A stretch of 55,131 nt of DNA from a virus: positions 1 to 55,131 of IMG/VR virus record IMGVR_UViG_3300046028_005522; one strand, written 5' to 3'. Of this stretch, positions 23,916 through 31,603 are shown one piece after another. Made by a program: the position numbers and the translations under genes. The notes beneath the pieces were generated by a model. It had not been told where the DNA came from. It made no database searches and saw nothing but the letters and a program-made list of their open reading frames with translations. Each line of letters opens with the position of its first letter. Within the stretch, counting starts at the first letter, position 1.

Positions 23916-25366
23916 TCTAATTTTTCCTGAGTAAAGGGATAGTTGGCTTCTTTGTAGAATTGTTTGCGCTTGGTCAAGTGGCGCTTGGCAAATTTGCAAG
24001 TTGAAGTTATGTCCCAGATTTGAACATGGTCTTTGTCTTCGGCTTTTCTTATGCCGCGTCCAATGCTTTGGATAACGCGGACAAAACTTTTCCCGGGTTC
24101 CACAAGAACCAAATTAAAAATCCTAGGGATATTAATACCCACAGCGGCAACACCATAGGTAGCCACAATAATCTTATCAACGCTGTCCGCCACTTCGTCA
24201 TACTCGTCTTGTCTATCTTTTGCTTTGGTTGCGCCTGACACAAACACTGCACGTTCGCCCAGTCTCTCTACTAACTGTCGACCACACTCAGTTCTGTCTA
24301 CTAATACTAGTGTGTTGCCTGTTTCATTTACATGGCGTATGAGTTCACTCATAGCATCCAGTCTGCCCGACTCTTCCAACAAGTATTTAAGCTCGCTTTG
24401 GTAGTTGGAGTATTCAACATGATCCTGTAACTGCACAATGTTCACATGGCACTGCGCCAACACACCTTGTTGTTGCAGTTCATTGGCGCTGAGCTTGCTG
24501 ATCACTGGGCCTAGGCTCACTAGCAATGCCTGGCTTTCAAACTTCTCTTTGGGCACAGTACCGGTTAGTCCCCAACGAATTGGCACTCTAGCCATCACGC
24601 TGGTCAGCAGAGTCTTGAGTGCATCTGCTTTGGCCATGTGTACTTCGTCCACCATCACACACACCACATCCTCAATAAAGTCCTGGATGGTTGCGATACC
24701 CACACCTGCCTTGGTATTCTTTAGCAGTACATTCAAACTCTGCCAAGTGCAGATGGTATGTGTACGTCCGTGTTCTTTTCTGTCGCCAAAGTAAACACCC
24801 ACATCCAGGCCAAGATTCACATAGTCTTTTTCAGTTTGTGTAACTAGACTCTTGTTGGGCACAATCACAATTGATCGTCCATATGGCTCTATACTGGCAC
24901 TCAAGGCTGCTGTCATTATAGTCTTGCCTGCACCTGTGGCCACTTCCTGTATGCATTGTGGGTTGGTCAAGAAGTTGTTTACAATTTCTACCTGGTAGTC
25001 ACGCAATGTGATGGGTTGTCCTTCTGCAGGATGTCCTTTAGGCCAAGTCTTGTGTGCAAACGTTTGTTCTGTAATTTGAGCAAACTCAAATGTAGTAGAG
25101 TATTCTCTTTGGTCATCCAGTTCGATGTCGTAGTTGTAGCGTTCCAGAATAGGCATGATCTCTGGCAGGAGATTGGTATACGTTGAACCGCCCAATTGGA
25201 AGTAACTGACTTTGCCGTCCCACCGTCCCAGCCTCACTGCTGGTAGATATCTTGCATAAGGTACATCATACTTAAACGCATTGACCAGGGCCTTGCGCAC
25301 ATCCAGATCGATACCCTCTAGTTTGATGTTTACTTCATCTCGAATTTGTATGGTGCATCGTTTCAT
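23897..25366 (-). CDS. uvsW: DNA/RNA helicase UvsW
   Basis: 489 residues, superfamily 2 helicase. Motifs: ITLRDYQVEIVNNFL (Q-like), QEVATGAGKTIMTAALSA (I), VIVPNKSLVTQ (Ia), CVMVDEVHMAKA (II, DEVH), RWGLTGTVPK (III), VIQSIGRGIRKAEDKDHVQI (VI). UvsW unwinds R-loops and branched DNA and drives the switch from origin- to recombination-dependent replication in T4. Length is close to T4 UvsW. The start overlaps the upstream 300-aa gene by 32 bp, which makes it dependent on that gene's promoter. Confidence 0.92.
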   Translation of the reverse strand: MKRCTIQIRDEVNIKLEGIDLDVRKALVNAFKYDVPYARYLPAVRLGRWDGKVSYFQLGGSTYTNLLPEIMPILERYNYDIELDDQREYSTTFEFAQITEQTFAHKTWPKGHPAEGQPITLRDYQVEIVNNFLTNPQCIQEVATGAGKTIMTAALSASIEPYGRSIVIVPNKSLVTQTEKDYVNLGLDVGVYFGDRKEHGRTHTICTWQSLNVLLKNTKAGVGIATIQDFIEDVVCVMVDEVHMAKADALKTLLTSVMARVPIRWGLTGTVPKEKFESQALLVSLGPVISKLSANELQQQGVLAQCHVNIVQLQDHVEYSNYQSELKYLLEESGRLDAMSELIRHVNETGNTLVLVDRTECGRQLVERLGERAVFVSGATKAKDRQDEYDEVADSVDKIIVATYGVAAVGINIPRIFNLVLVEPGKSFVRVIQSIGRGIRKAEDKDHVQIWDITSTCKFAKRHLTKRKQFYKEANYPFTQEKLEWMKIK

Positions 25367-26237
25367 CTATATAAACCCGAGTAACGAGTTGTCTTTGTTG
25401 TATGTTGTTAATCAGTTGTTCACGTGGAATAGTTTCAATTATTTTTGCCACAGGGAATTTTAAAGGTTGTAGTTGAATATGACCAAACTGTGGGTATCCT
25501 CGACTGGCAAAAAAATCATAGTGTTCTTGATAGTATTGTTGCATATTTTGTAGCATGTTGTCTACTTCATCTGAGTCAAGTTCAAAAAATCTTACTGCAA
25601 AATCTGGATTGTAATGACTAAAGGGCTGAAACGCATCGTCGCCAATGTATGCATCATTGTCTATCATAAGGTCAAGCAATGTTTTTCCAATCTCAACATA
25701 GTTCAAGCACACACTTCCAAATGACGGATTGATTATGCCATACTGAGTCATGATCTCCTCTGAGAGAGTAACATCTTTAGGTAAGCCAAACCAAGTGCAA
25801 ACAAGTCTTGGTTTTAGTTTTCTTGATGCAGATTCGCAACGATGAACAGCCAAGTTTAATTCTGCCAGTGCCTTTTTCACAGGCTTTGGAGCACGTAACC
25901 ACCAAAGAGTTTTTTGTTGATTTAGTAGGCCATGGTATCGTTCAAAAATGTTGTGCAGGTAGTTTAAACAATCCTGGTCATGCACCGTGGTAAACTCTCG
26001 TTCAATGATTGGCTGGTAGTCGTTGATTGTGGCAATACAGCCCTGAATCATTTTTTCTGAGCGAGTAATTTCTTGCTCTTGTGAATCAAATCCGTAGAAT
26101 CGATCAGGATGATCTATTGGGTACGGGTCCCGGAGGCGCATGCGCTCAAGCCAAAGATCGGCCAGGGGCGTGTTGTGTATTTCAAAGTCTAGGGTATAGT
26201 CTGCACCTAAATCTATGTGCAAATATTGTTGGGGCAT
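25335..26237 (-). CDS. Conserved phage protein of unknown function (WLERMRLRDPYPIDHPDRF type)
   Basis: 300 residues. Notable blocks: LADLWLERMRLRDPYPIDHP, a mid-region rich in Trp and His (HNIFERYHGLLNQQKTLWWL), FGSVCLNYVEIGKTLLDL and HIQLQPLKFPVAKIIETIP. I recall this as an unnamed protein of marine and freshwater T4-like phages. It opens the uvsW unit under a sigma70-like promoter, so it is expressed early. No catalytic motif assigned. Confidence 0.7.
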   Translation of the reverse strand: MPQQYLHIDLGADYTLDFEIHNTPLADLWLERMRLRDPYPIDHPDRFYGFDSQEQEITRSEKMIQGCIATINDYQPIIEREFTTVHDQDCLNYLHNIFERYHGLLNQQKTLWWLRAPKPVKKALAELNLAVHRCESASRKLKPRLVCTWFGLPKDVTLSEEIMTQYGIINPSFGSVCLNYVEIGKTLLDLMIDNDAYIGDDAFQPFSHYNPDFAVRFFELDSDEVDNMLQNMQQYYQEHYDFFASRGYPQFGHIQLQPLKFPVAKIIETIPREQLINNIQQRQLVTRVYIDETMHHTNSR

Positions 26238-26243
26238 AATAAC

Positions 26244-26272
26244 AGTATATACTTATCACAACAAGAAGTCAA
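26244..26272 (-). promoter_or_regulatory. Sigma70-type early promoter for the uvsW unit
   Basis: Minus strand TTGACT (26267-26272), 17-bp spacer, TATACT (26244-26249), 6 bases before the ATG at 26237. It follows directly on the terminator of the upstream unit; the terminator's T-run abuts its -35. Confidence 0.75.
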
Positions 26273-26300
26273 AAAGACAGGTACCGTTTTACGGGTACCT
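26267..26300 (-). terminator. Intrinsic terminator with T-run
   Basis: Minus-strand stem AGGTACC/GGTACCT (26279-26300) followed by GTCTTTTT. It ends the AAA/microgene/membrane-protein unit and sits back-to-back with the next promoter. Confidence 0.72.
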
Positions 26301-26309
26301 GCCACAAAG

Positions 26310-26337
26310 CCCGGGCCGGAGCCAACCAATGCCCGGG
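26310..26337. repeat. CCCGGG inverted repeat
   Basis: CCCGGG at 26310-26315 and 26332-26337, separated by 16 bases, forms a second hairpin just before the terminator. It may strengthen termination or protect the 3' end. It occupies the gap between the 71-aa gene and the terminator. Confidence 0.5.
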
Positions 26338-26351
26338 ATAACCTTGGAGGA

Positions 26352-26567
26352 TTATGCTTTTGAATTGACTGTGGTCTTAAACAAGAAGCCGCACAGGATA
26401 GTGATGCCCCAGGCCTGCAACCACGTGACTTCTTTAACAGAAGTCACTGCATCAACCAAACAACCATTCCACAGCATGAACACAGGCCAACTTAGCAAGA
26501 AACTCAGTAACAGAACTCCTGCAATAGCAAGCACAACTGTACCGACAAAAACTGCAAATTTTTCCAT
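26352..26567 (-). CDS. Small two-helix membrane protein
   Basis: 71 residues with two transmembrane segments: FVGTVVLAIAGVLLLSFLLS (about 6-26) and WLQAWGITILCGFLFK (about 49-64), separated by a short loop ending VTSVKEVT. The layout (WPVFMLWN...L..A...L.GFLFK) resembles small membrane proteins common in T4-like phages. A CGGAGCG ribosome site and the stop of the 38-aa gene are directly upstream. Function unknown; membrane-modifying or superinfection-related roles are guesses. Confidence 0.7.
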   Translation of the reverse strand: MEKFAVFVGTVVLAIAGVLLLSFLLSWPVFMLWNGCLVDAVTSVKEVTWLQAWGITILCGFLFKTTVNSKA

Positions 26568-26568
26568 G

Positions 26569-26685
26569 TCACGCTCCGTAATACTCTAAACATTTAACTG
26601 TGAAGCCAGCCTCACGCTGTTCATCCGCTTCGTACTCGGTATCCACCGAGTACAAGTACAAGTCGCCATCCCATATTTCATACAT
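26569..26685 (-). CDS. 38-residue acidic microprotein
   Basis: Reads MYEIWDGDLYLYSVDTEYEA and ends KCLEYYGA; a strong AGGAG site lies 6 bases upstream. It begins one base after the AAA ATPase stop and ends one base before the membrane-protein start. Acidic and Tyr-rich. The clean spacing on both sides and a good ribosome site support a real gene too short for usual length cut-offs. Function unknown. Confidence 0.68.
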   Translation of the reverse strand: MYEIWDGDLYLYSVDTEYEADEQREAGFTVKCLEYYGA

Positions 26686-26686
26686 G

Positions 26687-27715
26687 TTAGGCTCCTGCGG
26701 GTTTCATTACAGTGGTCTCTGCCAGGCGCTTCCAGTTCAACACTGACATCTTGCGCAAGTCTGCAATCTTAAGAGCCATACGCAGACTCATCTCACGCAG
26801 ACGATTCTGATTCTCGTCCATAAAGTTGATAATGTCGTCATGCACACACTCTTCAAAATCGTAGTCTGCAAACAATATGCCGTCTTTGGCAATCTGCTTG
26901 ATACGCAGGACCTTGTCACGCATGGTGTCCAGGGTCAAGTCCAAGTAGTGGCATCGGCTTTGCAGTGCATCCAAGTGGTCCCGCAATTTCTGCGAACGCA
27001 TGGTGTCAAACTTCAAGTTGGTAATAAAAATTACCGAACCCTTGAACTCGAAGCTGTCTGGAATGCCCTCATGGCTCAACACACGGCTTTCGCTCAACCA
27101 GGAAATCTTACGCTTCTTGCCGGAGTCCAAGGCACCTTTCAGCAAGTTAAGAGCAACGTCATCCAACAAGATTGAGTCACAGTCGTCAAACACCAACACA
27201 CAATTGGCATCTGAATACTTGTACAGAGTTTTGTACAGGCCAATGGGACTGGCTGAGCCCTTAACAACCTCGGCCTTAAGGCGTTTGCTGGCCAGCTTGT
27301 CAAACAAACAGGCCTTGTCAATTTCTTGCTCCACACCGTAGCTCTTGCCCACACCTGGAGGGCCGCTCACAATCATAGCACGGATGTCGCCACTTACACA
27401 GGCCTTTGTCATCTCATGCAGGATGTCAAAACGCTCACGGATACGATCCATGGCTTGCTCGTCGGTCTCTGCCACCACAGTGGGCTTGAACTTTACGGTA
27501 TTTTCTTGCACGGTTTCTCCTGAAGTATACTCAATGTCTGAAATGTTGTCTACCTTGATACGGATGCTATCAGGGCAGTTGGGAAAGGTACCATCATTTT
27601 GCACGGTGACATAGCCACCCTTAGCACCAGTTTGGAACCCGCTCACCAAATTAAACACTTGGTTTTGAACGGCTTTGTTGCGGTAAATGCCGCGAACGAT
27701 ACGAATTGCACTCAT
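26687..27715 (-). CDS. AAA+ ATPase (phage type)
   Basis: 342 residues. Walker A IVSGPPGVGKSYGVE (about 116-130), Walker B NCVLVFDDCDSIL (about 171-183), a sensor-1-like segment VIFITNLKF, and an arginine-rich helix after. The N-terminal ~90 residues are a separate beta-rich domain (VTVQNDGTFPNCPDSIRIKV). It is not the clamp loader gp44, from which the motif context differs. Single AAA ATPases of this type occur in many phages; the target is unknown (DNA or protein remodelling). It has its own early promoter and a good AAGGAG site. Confidence 0.85.
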   Translation of the reverse strand: MSAIRIVRGIYRNKAVQNQVFNLVSGFQTGAKGGYVTVQNDGTFPNCPDSIRIKVDNISDIEYTSGETVQENTVKFKPTVVAETDEQAMDRIRERFDILHEMTKACVSGDIRAMIVSGPPGVGKSYGVEQEIDKACLFDKLASKRLKAEVVKGSASPIGLYKTLYKYSDANCVLVFDDCDSILLDDVALNLLKGALDSGKKRKISWLSESRVLSHEGIPDSFEFKGSVIFITNLKFDTMRSQKLRDHLDALQSRCHYLDLTLDTMRDKVLRIKQIAKDGILFADYDFEECVHDDIINFMDENQNRLREMSLRMALKIADLRKMSVLNWKRLAETTVMKPAGA

Positions 27716-27742
27716 GGTTGGCTCCTTAGTGTGCGGTTAAAC

Positions 27743-27769
27743 TTTGCTGTCTATGTGTGTATTATAGCA
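27743..27769 (-). repeat. 27-bp direct repeat of -10/leader, copy 1
   Basis: The 27 bases covering the extended -10 (TGCTATAAT) and initial transcribed region are identical to 27973-27999. This suggests promoter duplication, or a conserved early-leader element such as a binding site for a phage or host regulator. Confidence 0.85.
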
Positions 27770-27789
27770 AATTGGCATTTATTCGTCAA
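27761..27789 (-). promoter_or_regulatory. Sigma70-type early promoter for the AAA unit
   Basis: Minus strand TTGACG (27784-27789), 17-bp spacer ending TTTGC, TATAAT (27761-27766). The sequence from the -10 into the transcript is repeated at 27973-27999. Confidence 0.8.
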
Positions 27790-27961
27790 CCGGCGCAAAC
27801 AACGATTGGCCTTGTTGCATAAAAACAACAAATGCTTCCATTGTGCTCTCGCTGTAGAGCATGCGACCATGTTGTTTGATGTCTTGAAGGGTTTCTAACA
27901 GGCCCATACCTTGAAACTCTGCTTCTTTTTGTAAGTGTTTGATTGCTGTGGCTATTTGCAT
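27779..27961 (-). CDS. Small conserved early protein
   Basis: 60 residues: MQIATAIKHLQKEAEFQGMG, then LETLQDIKQHGRMLYSESTM and an end FMQQGQSLFAPVDE. AAAGGAG ribosome site and own early promoter (27991-28019). The helical, amphipathic composition and early expression match small unnamed host-interaction proteins of T4-like phages. Similar short proteins are known to me from cyanophages. Function unknown. Confidence 0.75.
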   Translation of the reverse strand: MQIATAIKHLQKEAEFQGMGLLETLQDIKQHGRMLYSESTMEAFVVFMQQGQSLFAPVDE

Positions 27962-27972
27962 TTTGGCTCCTT

Positions 27973-27999
27973 TTTGCTGTCTATGTGTGTATTATAGCA
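27973..27999 (-). repeat. 27-bp direct repeat of -10/leader, copy 2
   Basis: Identical to 27743-27769 and likewise aligned with the promoter of the gene that follows, here the 60-aa early protein. Confidence 0.85.
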
Positions 28000-28019
28000 G
28001 ATCGAGAATTATTGGTCAA
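27991..28019 (-). promoter_or_regulatory. Sigma70-type early promoter for the 60-aa gene
   Basis: Minus strand TTGACC (28014-28019), 17-bp spacer ending TGC, TATAAT (27991-27996). Confidence 0.8.
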
Positions 28020-28021
28020 TC

Positions 28022-28038
28022 CCCGCCAAATTGGCGGG
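28022..28038. terminator. Hairpin after the GGCT-like gene
   Basis: Perfect palindrome CCCGCCA/TGGCGGG with a 3-base centre, immediately after the stop at 28039 and directly before the next -35 box. No T-run on either side, so termination strength is doubtful; it may instead be a boundary or operator element. Confidence 0.45.
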
Positions 28039-28452
28039 TTATGTAGTACTATCGTATACACAATTAAATACCTGGTCTGTAGGCACGTCATGTTGCTCGT
28101 AGCCCTGCACCACCATGTCAAGATAGCTTTGGTTGGGCAGGCTGTCCTGGTTGCCGGGTTGCATGAAGTAGCATTCTGCAACAACCACTCCGCCCCGGTG
28201 TTCCACTGCAAATTGCCCGCGATTATAGTACCATGGAAAGCCTTCCAGGTTGTCTAGGCTGTTCAAGTGATACTGATCAATGCGCCACAGCACCCCATCC
28301 ACATAGGAGCCCTGGCAAGGCACTACGTCAGCATGAATAGCAAATCGGAAGGCATGATCAATCAGGCGTGCATGGCCCAGGCTCAGTGCGCCACGACAGC
28401 GAGAAGCCATGCCCTCACGATTGGTATTCATTCCATAAGCAAAATATAACAT
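28039..28452 (-). CDS. Gamma-glutamylcyclotransferase-like (GGCT/AIG2) protein
   Basis: 137 residues. YFAYGMNTNREGM near the start is the YGSN-type substrate loop of the GGCT fold. GVLWRIDQYHLNSLDNLEGFPWYYNRG carries the typical LDxxEGxP..Y block with the acidic residue. This fold releases 5-oxoproline from gamma-glutamyl amines or peptides, or acts as a related cyclotransferase. Phages carry such genes with unknown roles. It has its own early promoter, so it acts early. The specific substrate cannot be told. Confidence 0.82.
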   Translation of the reverse strand: MLYFAYGMNTNREGMASRCRGALSLGHARLIDHAFRFAIHADVVPCQGSYVDGVLWRIDQYHLNSLDNLEGFPWYYNRGQFAVEHRGGVVVAECYFMQPGNQDSLPNQSYLDMVVQGYEQHDVPTDQVFNCVYDSTT

Positions 28453-28459
28453 AGCCTAA

Positions 28460-28488
28460 ATTATAGCAAACTTTGATTAATTTGTCAA
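28460..28488 (-). promoter_or_regulatory. Sigma70-type early promoter for the GGCT-like gene
   Basis: Minus strand TTGACA (28483-28488), 17-bp spacer ending TTTGC, TATAAT (28460-28465). Perfect consensus hexamers. Confidence 0.85.
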
Positions 28489-28514
28489 CTCATACAAAAG
28501 TACTACATAAATGT

Positions 28515-29174
28515 ATGGAAATTATAGTCAACGAATACTTAACTTGGGAGCGGGCCGAGCAGGCCAGTAACTGTCCAGAACCAATGTCATGCAGTAAATT
28601 CTTTCCAGAATGGTGGCGCAATCTTAAAGGCGACATACGAAGTTACTTGCCAGAATCTGGTGATCATGCCAACCACACGGCCAGAATGTGTTTGGGATTA
28701 CGTGGCATTAGTCAATTAGGGTATACCTTGCCGTTAACTGCTGACATGGATAACTTTTTTCCAGCCAGTGCAACCAAACACTGGAGATACGGTTGGTTGT
28801 TGCAAGAAATGTTGCACGGCAGTTGTTGGGCTGAAAAAAACAATGATGAATATGTATGGGGTCAACCCAGAATTGTTGCTTGGCCGTGGCGTGCCAAAAT
28901 GGCATCGGGCTGGCGCATGATGGTGAATGATTATCCATTGGCCTGGAGCAGAGATTGGCACAACTTTTCAGGTTACGTAGAAGCCAATCATTCGTCAAGT
29001 TTGTGGGGGTGGGAGGAAGAAATGGATCCCAACTACAATTACTATAACTTAGAAACTGTGTTGATCATGCGCAACTGTGAAATGAGCATTCCTACAGGCA
29101 CAGCAGTCTGTAGTTTTGTTCCGGTATATGAGCCTGGATACACTCCCAAACAAAGTCGAGGTTATCCTTTTTAA
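28515..29174 (+). CDS. Phage protein of unknown function (CSKFFPEWWRNLKG type)
   Basis: 219 residues from ATG at 28515, preceded by ATAAATG just before the start; an upstream TTG start is unlikely. Blocks: NCPEPMSCSKFFPEWWRNLK, DHANHTARMCLGLRGISQLG, YTLPLTADMDNFFPAS, AWPWRAKMASGWRMMVNDYP, DYPLAWSRDWHNFSG. Very rich in Trp with several conserved-looking Cys. I recall a family with the FFPxWW motif in marine viruses, often near sugar- or peptide-modifying genes, but no known activity. It starts the modification island. Confidence 0.68.
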   Translation: MEIIVNEYLTWERAEQASNCPEPMSCSKFFPEWWRNLKGDIRSYLPESGDHANHTARMCLGLRGISQLGYTLPLTADMDNFFPASATKHWRYGWLLQEMLHGSCWAEKNNDEYVWGQPRIVAWPWRAKMASGWRMMVNDYPLAWSRDWHNFSGYVEANHSSSLWGWEEEMDPNYNYYNLETVLIMRNCEMSIPTGTAVCSFVPVYEPGYTPKQSRGYPF

Positions 29175-29176
29175 AA

Positions 29177-29629
29177 TTAACCCGCTGTTGGTTCAAACGG
29201 TACAAAACTCCAATCAACATCAAACGTCACAGTCTGCCCATCTAAGATAGCCAAACTCCCGGTGCCCATAGTACCGCCACCGCCTGTATGCCCTGTTATG
29301 TCGTAAGGACCAAGTTCTCCATTCCATAATGGATTGCTTACAATCTGAAAATTACCAGGGTCGTACCCGCATATCAATAGGTCATTATTGGCTACTGTTA
29401 TGGTAAATTTTAGCAAGGTACCAAAATAACTTCCTGGAAGATCTATAGTAACATCTACACTGTCATCCGTGGTGGATCCAGCTACCCAATTTATTGTCGG
29501 CGACACTGTTTTATTATACGTTGACACATGCTCAAACGCTGGATTTTCTACGGTGATTGTTACTTCGGCCGGCCGTAAATTTGAAATTTTTGAAGTCTTT
29601 CGTGCATGGCATTTGAACGTCATTTCCAT
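29177..29629 (-). CDS. Beta-rich small structural protein
   Basis: 150 residues with a GGAGAAAG ribosome site and a late-type octamer ATAAATAA (29653-29660). The sequence is Thr/Val-rich and strand-like (AEVTITVENPAFEHVSTYNK, DVTIDLPGSYFGTLLKFTIT), compatible with an Ig-like or decoration domain. Late expression supports a virion role. It lies convergent to the plus-strand gene before it, with two bases between the stops. Confidence 0.68.
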   Translation of the reverse strand: MEMTFKCHARKTSKISNLRPAEVTITVENPAFEHVSTYNKTVSPTINWVAGSTTDDSVDVTIDLPGSYFGTLLKFTITVANNDLLICGYDPGNFQIVSNPLWNGELGPYDITGHTGGGGTMGTGSLAILDGQTVTFDVDWSFVPFEPTAG

Positions 29630-29645
29630 TTGCTTTCTCCTACTG

Positions 29646-30761
29646 TTATTGTTTATTTATTTTCTTAATCCAATCAACAAGTACCTGTTTGTTGTGTTGG
29701 CAGATAACTTGGGAATTTTGATACAATTCTAGTTTTTGCGCCGTTGACAGCTTAGCCACACTTTTAATTGTGGAAAACATAGCACTAAACCGGTCTGGGC
29801 CGCTTAAATTGTCATAACTTTCGTCCCATAGTGTGTTAAACGTTTGAAATCCAAGATGTTGCATGCCTTTAAGAAATCCTGGAGCAGCATACACAAACTG
29901 AGGTTTTTCAGCTACCAAGGTGCGCACAGTTTTTTCACTGGGCGTAAAGGTAAATCCTTCGGTCATGGTTTCAAAAGTTATTTCAAACAGATATTGATTT
30001 CTAAAACTCAGCACACTATCAACCAATGTTGCATTGCGATTTTCGCCAGCAACATGTTTGATATATTGATCGCCCACATACACACCATCAACGCTGTTTA
30101 TCGGAGGTTGTTTCATCCAATCAAGCACCGCATCTAGATCTGGCACAATATCTGGTTGTTTCCAACGACCTATGTGATCATAGTATCGTTCAAGGCGTAG
30201 CCAGTTTGGACGATGAGCTGGTTCTGTTTCTTGCATGAGGCTTACTATGCAATCATCTTTTGTTTCAGGCATGTGAGTCATGTGCCATAGACCCAACATT
30301 CTCACAGTGGTTTTACGACCCACAAACAATGCCCAAGTTTTTAAATTTTCAAGATCTAGTTCCACAGATGGCACAAGGTATTCTTGAGCACGGTATATCT
30401 CATCAGTTATTGCACTAAATCCATTGTAAAACAAATTGACCCAGGGATGATCTTGTGTCATGTTATTTGGAGTAAACACAAAAATCTTTGAGTTGTCTCG
30501 TCCTTGTTGTGCGATCAATTGTTCAATACAGTTTCTTAGTCCACTAGCAGAAAAACTCAAACCTTCAAATCTCACATGCACTACCATATAGTGATCCAAT
30601 GGTACTTCTACAAAATTTTTAACAAATTCATACTGACTTTCCCAGTAGTCTGAACCCACATGCACATACACCAATGACAGTGGCAGTTGATTGTCATCCG
30701 GCAACTGCAAGTACCGGTTGATCAATCTATTCATTTGAAAGTGGTTGAAATCTTCAGTCAT
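29646..30761 (-). CDS. Putative glycosyltransferase-like protein (TxSEK/WDESYD type)
   Basis: 371 residues. The C-terminal half has YLFEITFETMTEGFTFTPSEKT, then VRTLVAEKPQFVYAAPGFLKG, HLGFQTFNTLWDESYDNL. This resembles a block seen in viral and bacterial proteins with a GT10/fucosyltransferase-like end (TEKxxxx...P...G...LGFxTFxxxxDESYD). The N-terminal half is not recognised. Assignment as a glycosyltransferase is tentative and rests on that block and on neighbouring glycosyltransferase and radical SAM genes, to which it is coupled by ATGA. Confidence 0.5.
   Translation of the reverse strand: MTEDFNHFQMNRLINRYLQLPDDNQLPLSLVYVHVGSDYWESQYEFVKNFVEVPLDHYMVVHVRFEGLSFSASGLRNCIEQLIAQQGRDNSKIFVFTPNNMTQDHPWVNLFYNGFSAITDEIYRAQEYLVPSVELDLENLKTWALFVGRKTTVRMLGLWHMTHMPETKDDCIVSLMQETEPAHRPNWLRLERYYDHIGRWKQPDIVPDLDAVLDWMKQPPINSVDGVYVGDQYIKHVAGENRNATLVDSVLSFRNQYLFEITFETMTEGFTFTPSEKTVRTLVAEKPQFVYAAPGFLKGMQHLGFQTFNTLWDESYDNLSGPDRFSAMFSTIKSVAKLSTAQKLELYQNSQVICQHNKQVLVDWIKKINKQ
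29653..29660 (-). promoter_or_regulatory. T4-late-type promoter motif
   Basis: ATAAATAA on the minus strand, 23 bases before the ATG at 29629, followed by a good ribosome site. It lies inside the 3' end of the upstream gene. Confidence 0.65.
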
Positions 30762-31603
30762 CTAAATTTTACCAATCGTGAATGTGGCACATAGCAGTCG
30801 TCCTGGCTGGTAGGGCACTGACGACAGATCATATGTGGTTGCCCAAAGTTATCGGCAAACTGTTGAATATCTTCTGCACTGCTTTCTAATCCCACACTGC
30901 CGTTTGTGTTGTTGTTAAAATATTGATCCCATTGGTCTTTATTAGGTGAACCATAGCGAGCCAGTGCATCCGGCAATAGGGCACTGGTACTGCATTTGTA
31001 TATTCTTCCGTGATACAACAACGGACAAGTGGTTTGATGACAGTTGGCAAAAGCTGACAAGGGATCAGAATTCCAGGGCCGTGCAGTTTCGTATGTGCCA
31101 TGGAATGTTTGTGTGAAAATTTCTGGTCGGTTGATCTGAAATCTCAATCCTGTTTCAGTACGCCAACGATCTATACCGTATTCATGCACTGGTTGCCAAT
31201 CATACGCAGACCATACTCGTTCGATGCTGGTTTCAAGTTCAGGATGATCTAGGTGCGCTGTGATTTTTAGTGTGGCATTACCATCTTGATACAACCAATC
31301 AACCACATCCCAGTGTTTGTGCAACAACAACCCATTGGTAGGAAAACGTATCTTGCTGTTGGGAAACATAGATCTTACGTCCCGAAGCAACTGCATGATG
31401 TCAGGATATATCAACGGTTCGCCGCCCATAGGTCCTATGTCTTCAATATCAAACTTTTGTTGCCATTGTTCCAGCCAAGATCGAATTTCAGACCAAGGTG
31501 TGTATCCACGACTGGGTATGTCACTGTATGTACTGCACCCCTGGCACACAAGGTTACAAACTGAACTCAACATGAGTTCTAAAAATGGTAGTTGAGGTTT
31601 CAT
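30758..31603 (-). CDS. Radical SAM protein with C-terminal Cys (SPASM-like) region
   Basis: 281 residues starting MKPQLPFLELMLSS at 31603, an ATGA overlap with the glycosyltransferase gene. SSVCNLVCQGCSTYSD is the CxxxCxxC cluster site near residue 15, and GPMGGEPLIYPDI the SAM-binding GGEP. A C-terminal Cys set (ANCHQTTCPLLYHGRIYKC, CRQCPTSQDDC) resembles SPASM/twitch auxiliary Fe-S sites. Such enzymes modify peptides, sugars or cofactors by radical chemistry. Being sandwiched between two glycosyltransferase-like genes suggests a sugar or glycoconjugate substrate. Confidence 0.85.
   Translation of the reverse strand: MKPQLPFLELMLSSVCNLVCQGCSTYSDIPSRGYTPWSEIRSWLEQWQQKFDIEDIGPMGGEPLIYPDIMQLLRDVRSMFPNSKIRFPTNGLLLHKHWDVVDWLYQDGNATLKITAHLDHPELETSIERVWSAYDWQPVHEYGIDRWRTETGLRFQINRPEIFTQTFHGTYETARPWNSDPLSAFANCHQTTCPLLYHGRIYKCSTSALLPDALARYGSPNKDQWDQYFNNNTNGSVGLESSAEDIQQFADNFGQPHMICRQCPTSQDDCYVPHSRLVKFR

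Noticed and set aside
26687-27715. AAA+ ATPase as the clamp loader gp44
   Set aside because: Its N-terminal domain, motif context and separate location from gp62 do not fit gp44; it is better left as an unassigned phage AAA ATPase.
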